A stretch of 64,000 nucleotides of DNA from Pseudobdellovibrionaceae bacterium (lineage in GTDB: Bacteria > Bdellovibrionota > Bdellovibrionia > Bdellovibrionales > UBA1609): the NCBI GenBank assembly GCA_020635075.1, contig JACKAM010000001.1:1054001-1118000 (forward strand), written 5' to 3'. The notes beneath the pieces were generated by a model. It was not told the DNA's origin and searched no databases. It was given only the letters and a program-made list of their open reading frames with translations. The translations under genes were made by a program, and so were the position numbers. Shown in pieces: positions 41,103 through 50,107 of this stretch (within the stretch, counting starts at the first letter, position 1; every line of letters starts with the position of its first letter).

Positions 41103-43540
41103 GGAGCCTTCCCTGGGTGATAAAAACTCAACCGAGTCTGGGATTCATTGATTGCCTGATCGCGAGTCTTAAATCTGCGGAACTCTCTCACCTTCCCCTG
41201 AGACCAAGCTTCCACATGGCGGGTGTAGTCCGGATCAAAGGGATTACCCGAAATCCCGCCGGGAAAGTTCCCCCAACCCTTGGGTTCGGGCTCAAAACTG
41301 ACAATCATCCGCCATGTGGGCCCATGGCCTCCTTTGTTCGAATTGACGGAGTACTGGCTTCCTCCCATTTGGAGATCTTCTGAACCAAGTCCCGGAATGT
41401 AACTGACGTGTGGAATATAGGTCGGTCTTACACGATGCCAAAGCCAATTTTTGGGGTTACCACCAAATTCCTCTTTCAATCTTGCAACCCCATCCTCAAG
41501 AGCCTCTACCAGCAGATCCTCAAGACCTTCAACAGCTTGGGTCGTGGGCCGATCCAACCACTGCCTGTCGCGGTGGTCTGGGGAAAAACTAAGGTTCTTG
41601 ATCAACTGAGCCGTCCTCGTACGGGAAGGATAAAGACGATCTTTCCCCAATGAGAATTCATCTTCCCAAAGAAGATCCTCAAACCGTCCCCACCAGTAGT
41701 AAAAAATGGATGAGGCCACAGAGGCTTCGTGATCGCGATAGTCCCAAAGGTTGAGCTCGTCAAAGACGTCCTTAAGTTCAGGCCTCTCCCCTAGTCGATC
41801 TCTCACGGCATCCATCATTTCAGGTAGGATGTCGCGGGCATGAATGTTAAGCACATCGTTTTGCAGATCCACCATATCCGTCCAATCCATGCGCTCGCGA
41901 CGAGAAAGAAATTCCTGAATTCGCTTACCTCTGTAGGGTTCGGGGTAGTCCCAGCCCAAATAATGAGGATAGGCTTTGTCCGTTGGCCTTTGGTTAGCCG
42001 AAGACAAATAGCCCTGAGGCGGATTCACCGATTGAGGGATCTCAGAGCGCTTGAGCCAACCCTGCCACAGATGATCAGATCTACGCCCATCCATGACGTA
42101 ACGACCCTGTCCGGCCCACCGCCGCGGAATCTTGCCGTTGTGCCAAATCCCGATGTTAGTAGGGTCCGCACAAATAAAATTTTGCGCTGGGATTTGGTAG
42201 TCCTCCAAGGAACGGACACATTCACGAAAGCTCTTGGAAAAATTGAGTCCCACAAGGGCTTTGAACTCATTGGATGGTTCGTGAGCCGCCCAGCGAAGGG
42301 CCAAAGCCAATCGACCTTCGCGGTGAACAACTGGGCCTACATGAGTCCACAGAACTCTTTTTGATCTTGGTGTCTCACCTTTGATTTTGATCTTTTCAAT
42401 TGTAATCGTCGCCTTTTGCCACTGACCATCGACAAGATATTCGGTGCTGGCTTCATCGCGAAACTCAATTTCATACCAGTCCATCACATCCATGGCCGCA
42501 TTGGTGACCCCCCATGCGACGTAATCGTTAAAGCCAAGAATCACTCCTGGCGCTCCTGGAATAGTGGCTCCGTACACATTAAGGTCCGGAGAGTGGAGCT
42601 GAACCTCGTACCAAATAGGCGGAAGACTGTAGGCCAAATGCGTGTCATTAGCGAGCAGTGAAAAACCAGAGCGAGTCTTGCGACCGGAAACCACCCAATT
42701 GTTACTGCCATTGGACCTTTCGGGTCGCAAAACGGGAGGCAAGTGCTCAAGAGCCGAAATAAAAAAGTCAGCCGGCGCCTTTGGAGCTGCTGTGGGGTTC
42801 ACTGTAGACAGACCGCGAGGAACAAATGGGGCTTCCCCTGAATGAAATTCCGGGAACAGGTCTTCCACCCGGGCACGGCCAAATTTCTTTAAGTGGTGGG
42901 TCATTTGCAGATCCGAATTATAACCCGCCAAGCGATAGCTCATGAGCTTTAACAAGCTGGCCATCTGCCGAACCGACCACTTTTGCGGGCGACTTCTGGT
43001 AAGGAAGTATTCGATAGGGAGATCTTTATCTGTGAGCGTCTTAATGTAAGCATTCACCCCATCGGCATAGCGTTCAGCGGCCAGGCGAGTGGATTCGTCT
43101 TTGAGAATTTCCCTTTCGGCAACATCGATCGCCTGGCGCATTCCAATGCGCACAAAGAAATCATCGAAGCCTTGGGTGCGAGAACCGAGTAGCTCCGACA
43201 GTCGTCCTTCGGCCACCCGACTCTGCATGTCCATTTGCCAAAGGCGATCCCGGGCGGTGATGTAGCCCTGCGCCCAGTAAAGATCGGCAGTCTTCTCAGC
43301 AAACAAATGGGGGATGCCATCGGCATCATAGGAGACCTCAACCGCTCCGTAGAGAGCTTCATTTTCGACTTTTAAATGAGCCGGCTTTTGTGCCTGCTGC
43401 CGCCAAAGACCCTGAAAGGGATAAAGCTTCGGCATGGGCGGCGGAAGTGATCCTAATCCAAACTGTCCCACCACACCCAGGCCAACTGTTAGCACCAAAA
43501 AAAACACCGCCAAAAGTGCATGGCGCGCTCGACTCCCCAT
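41099..43540 (-). CDS. Penicillin acylase-family N-terminal nucleophile hydrolase
   Basis: 813 aa with an N-terminal signal anchor (LLAVFFLVLTVGLGVVGQFG). Alpha-chain part: VEVSYDADGIPHLFAEKTAD and YWAQGYITARDRLWQMDM. Autoprocessing would free Ser279 in ERSNGSNNWVVSG as the nucleophile of the beta chain; GAPGVILGFNDYVAWGVTNA is also typical. Family members cut amide bonds in beta-lactams, acyl-homoserine lactones or lipopeptides. It acts in the periplasm; the substrate cannot be told. It is cotranscribed with the small membrane gene behind it. Confidence 0.93.
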   Translation of the reverse strand: MGSRARHALLAVFFLVLTVGLGVVGQFGLGSLPPPMPKLYPFQGLWRQQAQKPAHLKVENEALYGAVEVSYDADGIPHLFAEKTADLYWAQGYITARDRLWQMDMQSRVAEGRLSELLGSRTQGFDDFFVRIGMRQAIDVAEREILKDESTRLAAERYADGVNAYIKTLTDKDLPIEYFLTRSRPQKWSVRQMASLLKLMSYRLAGYNSDLQMTHHLKKFGRARVEDLFPEFHSGEAPFVPRGLSTVNPTAAPKAPADFFISALEHLPPVLRPERSNGSNNWVVSGRKTRSGFSLLANDTHLAYSLPPIWYEVQLHSPDLNVYGATIPGAPGVILGFNDYVAWGVTNAAMDVMDWYEIEFRDEASTEYLVDGQWQKATITIEKIKIKGETPRSKRVLWTHVGPVVHREGRLALALRWAAHEPSNEFKALVGLNFSKSFRECVRSLEDYQIPAQNFICADPTNIGIWHNGKIPRRWAGQGRYVMDGRRSDHLWQGWLKRSEIPQSVNPPQGYLSSANQRPTDKAYPHYLGWDYPEPYRGKRIQEFLSRRERMDWTDMVDLQNDVLNIHARDILPEMMDAVRDRLGERPELKDVFDELNLWDYRDHEASVASSIFYYWWGRFEDLLWEDEFSLGKDRLYPSRTRTAQLIKNLSFSPDHRDRQWLDRPTTQAVEGLEDLLVEALEDGVARLKEEFGGNPKNWLWHRVRPTYIPHVSYIPGLGSEDLQMGGSQYSVNSNKGGHGPTWRMIVSFEPEPKGWGNFPGGISGNPFDPDYTRHVEAWSQGKVREFRRFKTRDQAINESQTRLSFYHPGKAP

Positions 43541-43650
43541 CCTTCATTCCCCTTCAACTACGCAAAATACCGACGATCAGCCGGTGTTACGACGATTAAT
43601 TGTCCACTAGGCACGGGGGCTTGGCAAAAGAAATGTGAATGGAGTTGATC

Positions 43651-44877
43651 CTAGACGCCTTTACCTGCGGCCTTACCAAGGATCTGCTCCAGTTCACGCA
43701 ACTCCTTGTCGAGCTTGGCCGGGCGCTTTTTGCCTTGGGGGTAGCGCCAGTCGAGATAGGTCTTATATTCAGCAAGACAGCGCGGAGCCCAGTTCGACTG
43801 AGGTGCTGTGCGAACACATTCTTTCAGGTAGAGATCACCGAGGGCAGCAAAGGAACTCTGCCCGAGGATTCTCTCCACCCGACCCAGGTGATAGAGGTTT
43901 CGCGCTTTGTCCTCTTCTTTGTAAGAGCGAAAGAGCTCTTCATAGAGGTAACCCGACACTTTGAGCAAATTGACCAAATAGGGGTGTGAATCCGAAGGCC
44001 CTCGATAACCTTCCAGATCTTTAAGCAGTTTATCCGTATAGGCGGCGATCTGCTTGGCATCCTTGGGCACAGGATTCTTTTTGTCTTCCTCCTGCCAGTT
44101 GGCAAAGGACTGCTTCCAGGCCTCCACCTCACGAACAATGCCGATAGGTAGTTCTTTATTCTTTAAATCCTCTGCAAGATTGGCAACCGCCTCACCAGGG
44201 TCTCTCTTCACACGAGCATAAACCAGCATCTTGCGCCGATAGATATCTCGCAAATCCCCTTCCTGAAGAACTGACTTTGGGTACTCGCGAATCAAATAAT
44301 TGTAAATATTCAGACTGTAGTCATAGCGACGAGTGACATAATAGAAATCGGCAGTGCGCCTGACATCCCGCGGATCTCGGGCGAGGATGTCCTTCTTCCA
44401 ATCCAATTTAGGCATGCCCTTCTGAGGCAAGTGGGTGTGGCAGCTAATGCAAAATTCAGTGGCCATACGAACGCCCTGATAGGCCCTGGTGATCTCTCCC
44501 AAGTCAAAGGACTCCCGGGTGTCGGCAATGTGTTGACGAAAAAGCTCCACCGTTGCCCTGTGGCCTTCGCCAATCATCACGTCCTGACTGTTGGGATTCT
44601 TCAATCGGGCCTCAACTTCAGACAGCACCAACCGAATGGTTTTGCGGTTTTTCTTGTCAGAGAATTCCAACTCAGATGTGAGGGCCGGGCGCAGCTCCAC
44701 CAGTCTTTCGTAAAAGAAATGCATGATGGCGCGAATATCATCTCCACCACCAGGACGCAGTTTAGGCTGCTCTTTCATAATGGTCTTAGCCTTAGTGCCC
44801 GCCATGGATACGGAAGGCAAAATGGCACACGTCAGGAGACCCAGGATAATCGTTTTCGCCCCGCCCCTAGCTTTCAC
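43651..44877 (-). CDS. Periplasmic c-type cytochrome-like protein with helical repeats
   Basis: 408 aa, GTG start, signal peptide (IILGLLTCAILPSVSMA). One heme motif CISCH at 143-147 within a cytochrome c'-like helical part (residues 45-160). The rest is TPR-like helices (YYVTRRYDYSLNIYNYLIRE, NLYHLGRVERILGQSSFAAL). A single heme plus helical repeats suggests a redox or scaffold role in the periplasm. It follows the CBS gene by 3 nt. Confidence 0.78.
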   Translation of the reverse strand: MKARGGAKTIILGLLTCAILPSVSMAGTKAKTIMKEQPKLRPGGGDDIRAIMHFFYERLVELRPALTSELEFSDKKNRKTIRLVLSEVEARLKNPNSQDVMIGEGHRATVELFRQHIADTRESFDLGEITRAYQGVRMATEFCISCHTHLPQKGMPKLDWKKDILARDPRDVRRTADFYYVTRRYDYSLNIYNYLIREYPKSVLQEGDLRDIYRRKMLVYARVKRDPGEAVANLAEDLKNKELPIGIVREVEAWKQSFANWQEEDKKNPVPKDAKQIAAYTDKLLKDLEGYRGPSDSHPYLVNLLKVSGYLYEELFRSYKEEDKARNLYHLGRVERILGQSSFAALGDLYLKECVRTAPQSNWAPRCLAEYKTYLDWRYPQGKKRPAKLDKELRELEQILGKAAGKGV

Positions 44878-44880
44878 TCT

Positions 44881-45342
44881 TTATACCGCCATCTTTTGAT
44901 AGGAGTTAAGGTATTCATCCAATTTCATCACTCGAAATTTCCCATCATCCGGGTCATGAAGAAGTTGGGACAAGATGTAAAGGGCATCGGTGGTGGTAAA
45001 AATCCCGCGCACTCTCTTGTTGGATCCTTCAATCACCACGCAACCGAATTTGTGTTCGGCCATGGCTTTCGCCACGGTGGCCAGGGTTTCAGAAGCTTGC
45101 ACCACATAGGGGTCTTCACTCATGGCATCGCGTACGGACAAGTCGTTGGTTTTTTTCAGCGATATCGCCCGGTAAATGTCCCGGTCACTCAACACACCAA
45201 CCAACTTCTCACCTTCCACCACCGGCAAATGGCGCATTCCCCAGGCGCGCATGATTTCCTGGGCATCGAGAAGACCCACGTTGGACTCAATTGTTATTGG
45301 ATCGCTCACCATGGAATCTCCCACGTTTGTTGGTTTATTCAT
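44881..45342 (-). CDS. CBS-domain pair protein
   Basis: 153 aa. Two CBS domains: VGDSMVSDPITIESNVGLLD to LVGVLSDRDIYRAIS, and VRDAMSEDPYVVQASETLAT to VRGIFTTTDALYILS. Such pairs bind adenosine nucleotides and act as sensors. Cytoplasmic, yet in an operon with an exported cytochrome (3 nt apart), so it may respond to energy state. No enzyme domain is attached. Confidence 0.9.
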   Translation of the reverse strand: MNKPTNVGDSMVSDPITIESNVGLLDAQEIMRAWGMRHLPVVEGEKLVGVLSDRDIYRAISLKKTNDLSVRDAMSEDPYVVQASETLATVAKAMAEHKFGCVVIEGSNKRVRGIFTTTDALYILSQLLHDPDDGKFRVMKLDEYLNSYQKMAV

Positions 45343-45511
45343 CCAGACCTCCTCTTTGTTGGCCTACCAAAGTGCAAGGCCCGTTCCCCTCTTGTCGCTC
45401 TCTATTGTATCTCTGATGATGAGCTATACCAACGCGCCCCGCACCCCTTTTCTCGATCGGGGCAATATGTCACTGGACCAAGGTTAGTGGCCCGCCCTGG
45501 CCCAGGGGCCC

Positions 45512-45587
45512 AGGTACCAATTACCTTTTCCGGCAAGGTGCTTGGTATAATCTCCAAGTACCTTGCCGGAAAAGGTAATTGGTACCT
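45512..45587. repeat. Long hairpin with GGTACC ends
   Basis: Arms of 34 bp (AGGTACCAATTACCTTTTCC, then GGCAAGGTGCTTGG) with a single mismatch, around the 8-nt loop TATAATCT. Located between divergent genes, in a non-coding stretch of about 380 bp (45343-45724). Arm length and GGTACC start match the arms of the element at 46756-47018. Confidence 0.85.
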
Positions 45588-45724
45588 AATCTATTGAAGA
45601 CAGCCCTAGGACGCTGCCACAGCCATGGGGAAAATTGATTTATTGGGCTTTTACTTCGCCTCCTGGCCCCATTTACAGGGTTTTTGTTGGCCTTAACCCA
45701 AAGTGGCCCCTACAATTGGGCCAC

Positions 45725-46753
45725 ATGCTGGCTCGAAAGCTTTTTATTTTCTTTCTCGCGTTTTCGGTGATCTTCCAAACCCCAGCTTTTGCTCAAGGCA
45801 AAGGAACGTTGCCTTCTCTTTCCCAAGCAAACCTCACAACTGTTGATGATGTCCAAAAAGCCTATCCTCATGCTCGCGTTCAAACAGTGACCGTCGCAGA
45901 GCTTGAGGCGATCAAAAGACAACTGGTGGCTCAGACCAATCAGGACGGACAGCCGGTGACACCTGTGGAACCTCCTCCACCGCTGCCACCAGAGCCGCCA
46001 AAAAAAATCAGCTCTTCGACTGAGGAGTGGAATGAGTGCCGCTACTATGAGTCTTTGTTTTACTACCATGAGGCCACCGAAGACGCAGAGGGCATTCCTC
46101 TCGACCGGCGAGGCGCTAAAGAACCCAAGTTCAACTTTGACAGTGACTTTTCCTTTAAGGGCGACAAAGATTTTTTGATCATTGTCGCTGTCATTGGTAT
46201 TGTGATTGTCGCGGCCCTCGTCGTCTATGCGGGGGCCTATCTCTATCAATCCTTTGCCAACAAACTGGCCTGCAAATCCTGGGATGAGCTGGGCTTTCGC
46301 TACACCAATATTTTCGACGACAACGACACCCAGGTACGAGATGGAGAATTGAAGGGTCTCTATTATTCCCGTGGCTATTACTTCCCCAGCGGGGTCATGG
46401 GACTGACCGCCGAAGTCGGTCAGTTTAAACTGGATCTTAAGGTCAATGGCACGGGTGATACGCGAAATTACTCGGGCCCTTACTTTCTCGTCGGTCCTAC
46501 CTTTACTTTTCCCATCACCGCCCTTGATCGACAGTACTTTGCCATTGAACTCCTAGGGGGCACCACCACCGAAAGCAAGATTGGCCTGATGAGCACCCTG
46601 CGCTTTTCTTTGGGCTTTAACTTTGGCCCCAACGTAGGACTTTCCATCGGCACTGGTGCGGCCTTCATCAAGGTCAAGGAGTTCGACTCCTATCTAGCGA
46701 GTCACGACGATCTCAACTTCATGACTGGCTTCAAAACCACCGTCCGCTTCTAA
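45725..46753 (+). CDS. Secreted protein with proline-rich linker, membrane segment and barrel-like C-terminus
   Basis: 342 aa from the ATG at 45725, where a signal peptide begins (LARKLFIFFLAFSVIFQTPA); the frame extends upstream to 45635. Parts in order: short helical segment, Pro-rich stretch (VEPPPPLPPEPPKK, about 85-98), an acidic stretch, a membrane helix (FLIIVAVIGIVIVAALVVYA, about 160-182), then beta strands ending in MTGFKTTVRF with a C-terminal Phe, as for outer-membrane proteins. No family known. An inverted arm of the palindromic element starts 3 nt after the stop. Confidence 0.68.
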   Translation: MLARKLFIFFLAFSVIFQTPAFAQGKGTLPSLSQANLTTVDDVQKAYPHARVQTVTVAELEAIKRQLVAQTNQDGQPVTPVEPPPPLPPEPPKKISSSTEEWNECRYYESLFYYHEATEDAEGIPLDRRGAKEPKFNFDSDFSFKGDKDFLIIVAVIGIVIVAALVVYAGAYLYQSFANKLACKSWDELGFRYTNIFDDNDTQVRDGELKGLYYSRGYYFPSGVMGLTAEVGQFKLDLKVNGTGDTRNYSGPYFLVGPTFTFPITALDRQYFAIELLGGTTTESKIGLMSTLRFSLGFNFGPNVGLSIGTGAAFIKVKEFDSYLASHDDLNFMTGFKTTVRF

Positions 46754-46755
46754 TT

Positions 46756-47018
46756 GGTACCAAGTCCCTTTAATTGTTAGTCCACAAAATCCTTTATCAG
46801 TGAGGTCGGTCCTTTGCCGACCATTCTCCGCAAATCCTCACGCGCCTTTCGGCCGCAGGCGTGTCTTCGGAGCGCGTCAGCAAGCCGCCGCACCCCGGAT
46901 ACACCCATGCGCGACGGCGGAGGATTCGGATTTCCGGGAATGGCTCGGCAATCGGACCTATTCCCGGACAAAGGCAGAACACAGTTTTGTGGACTAACAA
47001 TTAAAGGGACTTGGTACC
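46756..47018. repeat. Palindromic element, copy 2, with locus-specific 34-bp perfect arms
   Basis: The arms at 46756-46789 and 46985-47018 are perfect 34-bp inverted repeats beginning GGTACCAAGTCCCTTTAATT. The core of about 195 bp shares CCTTTATCAGTGA, CCGACCATTCTCCGCAAATC, TCGGCCGCAGGC and GGCTCGGCAATCGGACCTAT with copy 1 in the same orientation relative to the gene in front. It lies in the 389-bp gap between the 45725-46753 gene and aceB. Confidence 0.85.
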
Positions 47019-47057
47019 CTTGATCGAGATGCTTCGCGTTAGCGATTTTTCACCAAT

Positions 47058-47071
47058 AGCGAATATTCGCT
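47058..47071. promoter_or_regulatory. Palindrome upstream of aceB, possible operator
   Basis: AGCGAATATTCGCT is a perfect 14-bp palindrome 72 bp before the aceB start. Glyoxylate-shunt genes are usually controlled by acetate or fatty acids; the regulator here is unknown. Confidence 0.4.
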
Positions 47072-47142
47072 TGATAAAACCACTATATTTTTGAGATGAA
47101 GGTCTAGTCGCGCATCGACTATACAAAAGGGGGATCACGTCC

Positions 47143-48828
47143 ATGAATCATAAGGAAGAACTAGAGATTCTATGTCTGAACCCATCAGACCAGGAGCTCC
47201 TACCCGAACCACTTCTCAACCATATCGTTCATCTTCATCGCAGCTTGGAGAAAGACCGCCAGCTGCTGTTAAAGAGACGCCACCATCAACAACAAAAATT
47301 CGACCAAGGGGAACTCCCCCAGTACGTCCAAGATCACCCGGCTCAATTGAGCAAATGGCAGGTGGCGCCCATACCACATGATCTTCAAGAGCGGCGGGTG
47401 GAAATCACCGGACCCATCAATAGCGCCAAGATGGTTATTAATATGCTCAACCCCTCTTCAGCTGGCTTCCCCGCTGACATGGCGATGCTCGACTTTGAAG
47501 ACTCCATGTGCCCGACCTGGGAGAACGTTCTCAGTGGAGTTCGTAACTATATAGGTGTGGCCCATAGAGATCTCACTTTTCAGCAAGGACAGAAGACCTA
47601 CAGCTTAGAAAAAACCAACACCGCTCACCCTATGGTGCGCGTGCGAGGTCTCCATCTGGATGAGGCCCACGTACTTGTCGATGGTGAAGCCATCTCCGCC
47701 GGCCTGTTTGACCTGGTCACGACCGCCTATCACACCGCCAAGGTGTTTCTCGCCGATGGAGTAACTCCGAAATATTATGTTCCAAAGTGTGAACACTTTC
47801 TCGAAGCCCGGTGGTGGAACAAACTCTTTCGCCAGACAGAGCTTTTGCTGGGACTTGAGCCCGGCACCTTGAGAGTGACGTTTCTGATCGAAACTTTGAC
47901 CGCCGCCTATCAGATGGAGGAGATCCTCTACGAAATCCGCGAACGGGCCTGCGGCCTGAACGGCGGACGCTGGGACAAGATCTTTTCCGATATCAAAGTC
48001 TTAAAGAATCATGGGGACAGAGTTCTTGGTGATCGAGCCACTATCGACATGAAGCGAACCTGGATGGACAACTACGCCAAGAGGTTGATTAAGATCTGCC
48101 ACCGCCACGGGGCCTTTGCCATGGGTGGCATGTCGGCCTTTACTCCCGGAAAAGATGAAAAAACGCGCAATTTCCAGACGGAAAAGGTCAGAGCCGATAA
48201 GGCTCGTGAGGCTGAAATTGGCCATGACGGCTGTTGGGTCAGTCATCCCTACTTTATTCCCATTGCTCGCGCAGAGTTTACCCACAAAAACCAACTTCAT
48301 GTGCAACTGCCTGGTTTCCCCTATCGACCCAACCTTCTCCCCCAACCAATTGGGGCGAAAACCATCGAAGGATTAAGGACCAACCTGCGCGTGGGCATCG
48401 CTTATATGCAAGGGTGGAACGAAGGCCTGGGCTGCATTGCCTTTGAAAACCTCATGGAAGATTTGGCAACTCTGGAAATCAGTCGCGCCCAAACCTGGCA
48501 GTGGCTTCATCACCAAGTCACTCTCGATGGCGGCACCCAAGTGACTCCTGAATTGATCAAACGACTACTTCCCGAGGAGCTGCAGGTCATTTTGAGCCGC
48601 CTGCAAGACGAGGGCGTCCTGAGCGACGAGCTCACTCAACAATACGAAAGGGCAATGCAACAGGTTCAAGAATTGTTTTTGGAGAAAGACCTCTATGACT
48701 TTTTCACACTTCATCCACATGCACAAACTTACGCACCTCAAGGGGGCCAATATGAGACTCAATGCAAAGGAACTGCAACATCGTTGGATCGCCGATCCAC
48801 GATGGAAGGGAATTCGACGCAACTATAG
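47143..48828 (+). CDS. aceB: Malate synthase A
   Basis: 561 aa; GGGGG lies upstream of the ATG. Malate synthase signature RACGLNGGRWDKIFSDIK (usually followed by Tyr-Ile-Phe in place of Lys-Ile-Phe), AMLDFEDSMCPTW and GGMSAFTPGKD. It condenses acetyl-CoA and glyoxylate to malate in the glyoxylate shunt. The family is about 530 aa; the last 25 codons lie inside aceA in another frame and look like an added tail (CKGTATSLDRRSTMEG). Forms an operon with aceA. Confidence 0.96.
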   Translation: MNHKEELEILCLNPSDQELLPEPLLNHIVHLHRSLEKDRQLLLKRRHHQQQKFDQGELPQYVQDHPAQLSKWQVAPIPHDLQERRVEITGPINSAKMVINMLNPSSAGFPADMAMLDFEDSMCPTWENVLSGVRNYIGVAHRDLTFQQGQKTYSLEKTNTAHPMVRVRGLHLDEAHVLVDGEAISAGLFDLVTTAYHTAKVFLADGVTPKYYVPKCEHFLEARWWNKLFRQTELLLGLEPGTLRVTFLIETLTAAYQMEEILYEIRERACGLNGGRWDKIFSDIKVLKNHGDRVLGDRATIDMKRTWMDNYAKRLIKICHRHGAFAMGGMSAFTPGKDEKTRNFQTEKVRADKAREAEIGHDGCWVSHPYFIPIARAEFTHKNQLHVQLPGFPYRPNLLPQPIGAKTIEGLRTNLRVGIAYMQGWNEGLGCIAFENLMEDLATLEISRAQTWQWLHHQVTLDGGTQVTPELIKRLLPEELQVILSRLQDEGVLSDELTQQYERAMQQVQELFLEKDLYDFFTLHPHAQTYAPQGGQYETQCKGTATSLDRRSTMEGNSTQL

Positions 48829-50053
48829 CGCCACGGATGTCACAAAGGTCGCAGGCAGCGTGAAGATCTCCTACACATTGGCCGAGCGGGGCGCAACCCG
48901 CCTATGGCAAATGCTTCAGGAGAAAGAAGCTGTCAGAGCCCTGGGTGCTCTCACCGGTAACCAGGCCCTGCAACAGGTAAAGGCCGGCCTTAAGGCCATT
49001 TACCTTTCCGGCTGGCAAGTGGCGGCGGATGCCAACTTGTCCGGCCAAATGTACCCTGATCAAAGTCTTTATCCTGCCAACAGTGTGCCTGCTGTGGTGA
49101 AGCGAATTAACCAAACTCTTTTGCGTGCCGACCAAGTGTACACCAGTGAAGGTCAGGAAGAAATTGACTGGCTGGCGCCAATTATGGCCGATGCGGAAGC
49201 CGGCTTTGGCGGCACTCTCAACGCCTATGAATTGATGAAGGCCATGATCGAAGCCGGAGCCTCTGGTGTACACTTTGAAGACCAATTGGCTTCAGAGAAA
49301 AAGTGTGGTCACTTAGGTGGCAAAGTATTGGTACCCACTTCCCAGTTTGTTCGCACTTTGACGGCGGCTCGCCTTGCGAGCGACGTACTCGACGTACCCA
49401 CTGTATTGGTAGCACGTACGGATGCCGATGCGGCTCGCCTGATCACCAGTGACGTAGACTCCACCGACCATCCCTTTATCACTCAAAAGAGAACACCCGA
49501 GGGTTTTTACGGCATCACGGGTGGCATTGAAATGGCCATCGCACGCGGCAAGTCCTACGCTCCATATGCTGACCTGGTATGGTGTGAAACCTCAACACCT
49601 GACCTTCACGAAGCTAAGCGGTTTGCCGAAGGGGTTCGTTCGGTCTTCCCGGATAAACTCTTGGCCTATAACTGTTCGCCTTCGTTTAACTGGTCCAAGA
49701 AACTCGATGCCCACACAATTCGCAAGTTCCAGGATGAGCTCAATGCCATGGGATACAAGTTTCAGTTTGTGACCCTGGCTGGTTTTCATGCACTGAACTA
49801 TTCCATGTTCAATCTTGCGACTGGCTACAGAGACGCAGGCATGGAGGCCTACTCTCAACTTCAAGACGCGGAATTTGCCGCCGAGCCTCAGGGCTACACG
49901 GCAACCAAGCATCAGCGCGAAGTGGGAACAGGCTACTTTGATTTGGTCTCCCAAGTGATCTCGGGAGGTCAGTCTTCCACATTGGCAATGAAAGGTTCTA
50001 CCGAAGAGGCCCAATTCCAGCCTTCCTCGGAAGCGCCATTAGCGACCCTCTAA
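48752..50053 (+). CDS. aceA: Isocitrate lyase
   Basis: 433 aa from the ATG at 48752 (AAGGGGG 6 nt upstream; an upstream frame to 48695 has no such site). Family motifs: WIADPRWKGIRRNYSATDV, YLSGWQVAADAN and the active-site KKCGHLGGKVL with Cys185. It splits isocitrate to succinate and glyoxylate, feeding AceB. It overlaps the aceB end by 77 bp, so translation is linked. Confidence 0.97.
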   Translation: MRLNAKELQHRWIADPRWKGIRRNYSATDVTKVAGSVKISYTLAERGATRLWQMLQEKEAVRALGALTGNQALQQVKAGLKAIYLSGWQVAADANLSGQMYPDQSLYPANSVPAVVKRINQTLLRADQVYTSEGQEEIDWLAPIMADAEAGFGGTLNAYELMKAMIEAGASGVHFEDQLASEKKCGHLGGKVLVPTSQFVRTLTAARLASDVLDVPTVLVARTDADAARLITSDVDSTDHPFITQKRTPEGFYGITGGIEMAIARGKSYAPYADLVWCETSTPDLHEAKRFAEGVRSVFPDKLLAYNCSPSFNWSKKLDAHTIRKFQDELNAMGYKFQFVTLAGFHALNYSMFNLATGYRDAGMEAYSQLQDAEFAAEPQGYTATKHQREVGTGYFDLVSQVISGGQSSTLAMKGSTEEAQFQPSSEAPLATL

Positions 50054-50066
50054 TAATCGATGCGCT

Positions 50067-50105
50067 GTCCTCGGCCCTGACTCACCTCTGGGCCGGGGAC
50101 TTTTT
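50067..50105 (+). terminator. Rho-independent terminator of aceBA
   Basis: GTCCTCGGCCC pairs with GGGCCGGGGAC, followed by TTTTT. Sits between convergent aceA and the DUF2252 gene. Confidence 0.85.
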
Positions 50106-50107
50106 GC

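Noticed and set aside
46777..47023. Four overlapping short frames in element copy 2
   Set aside because: Same reason as for copy 1: structure of a palindrome, not coding.
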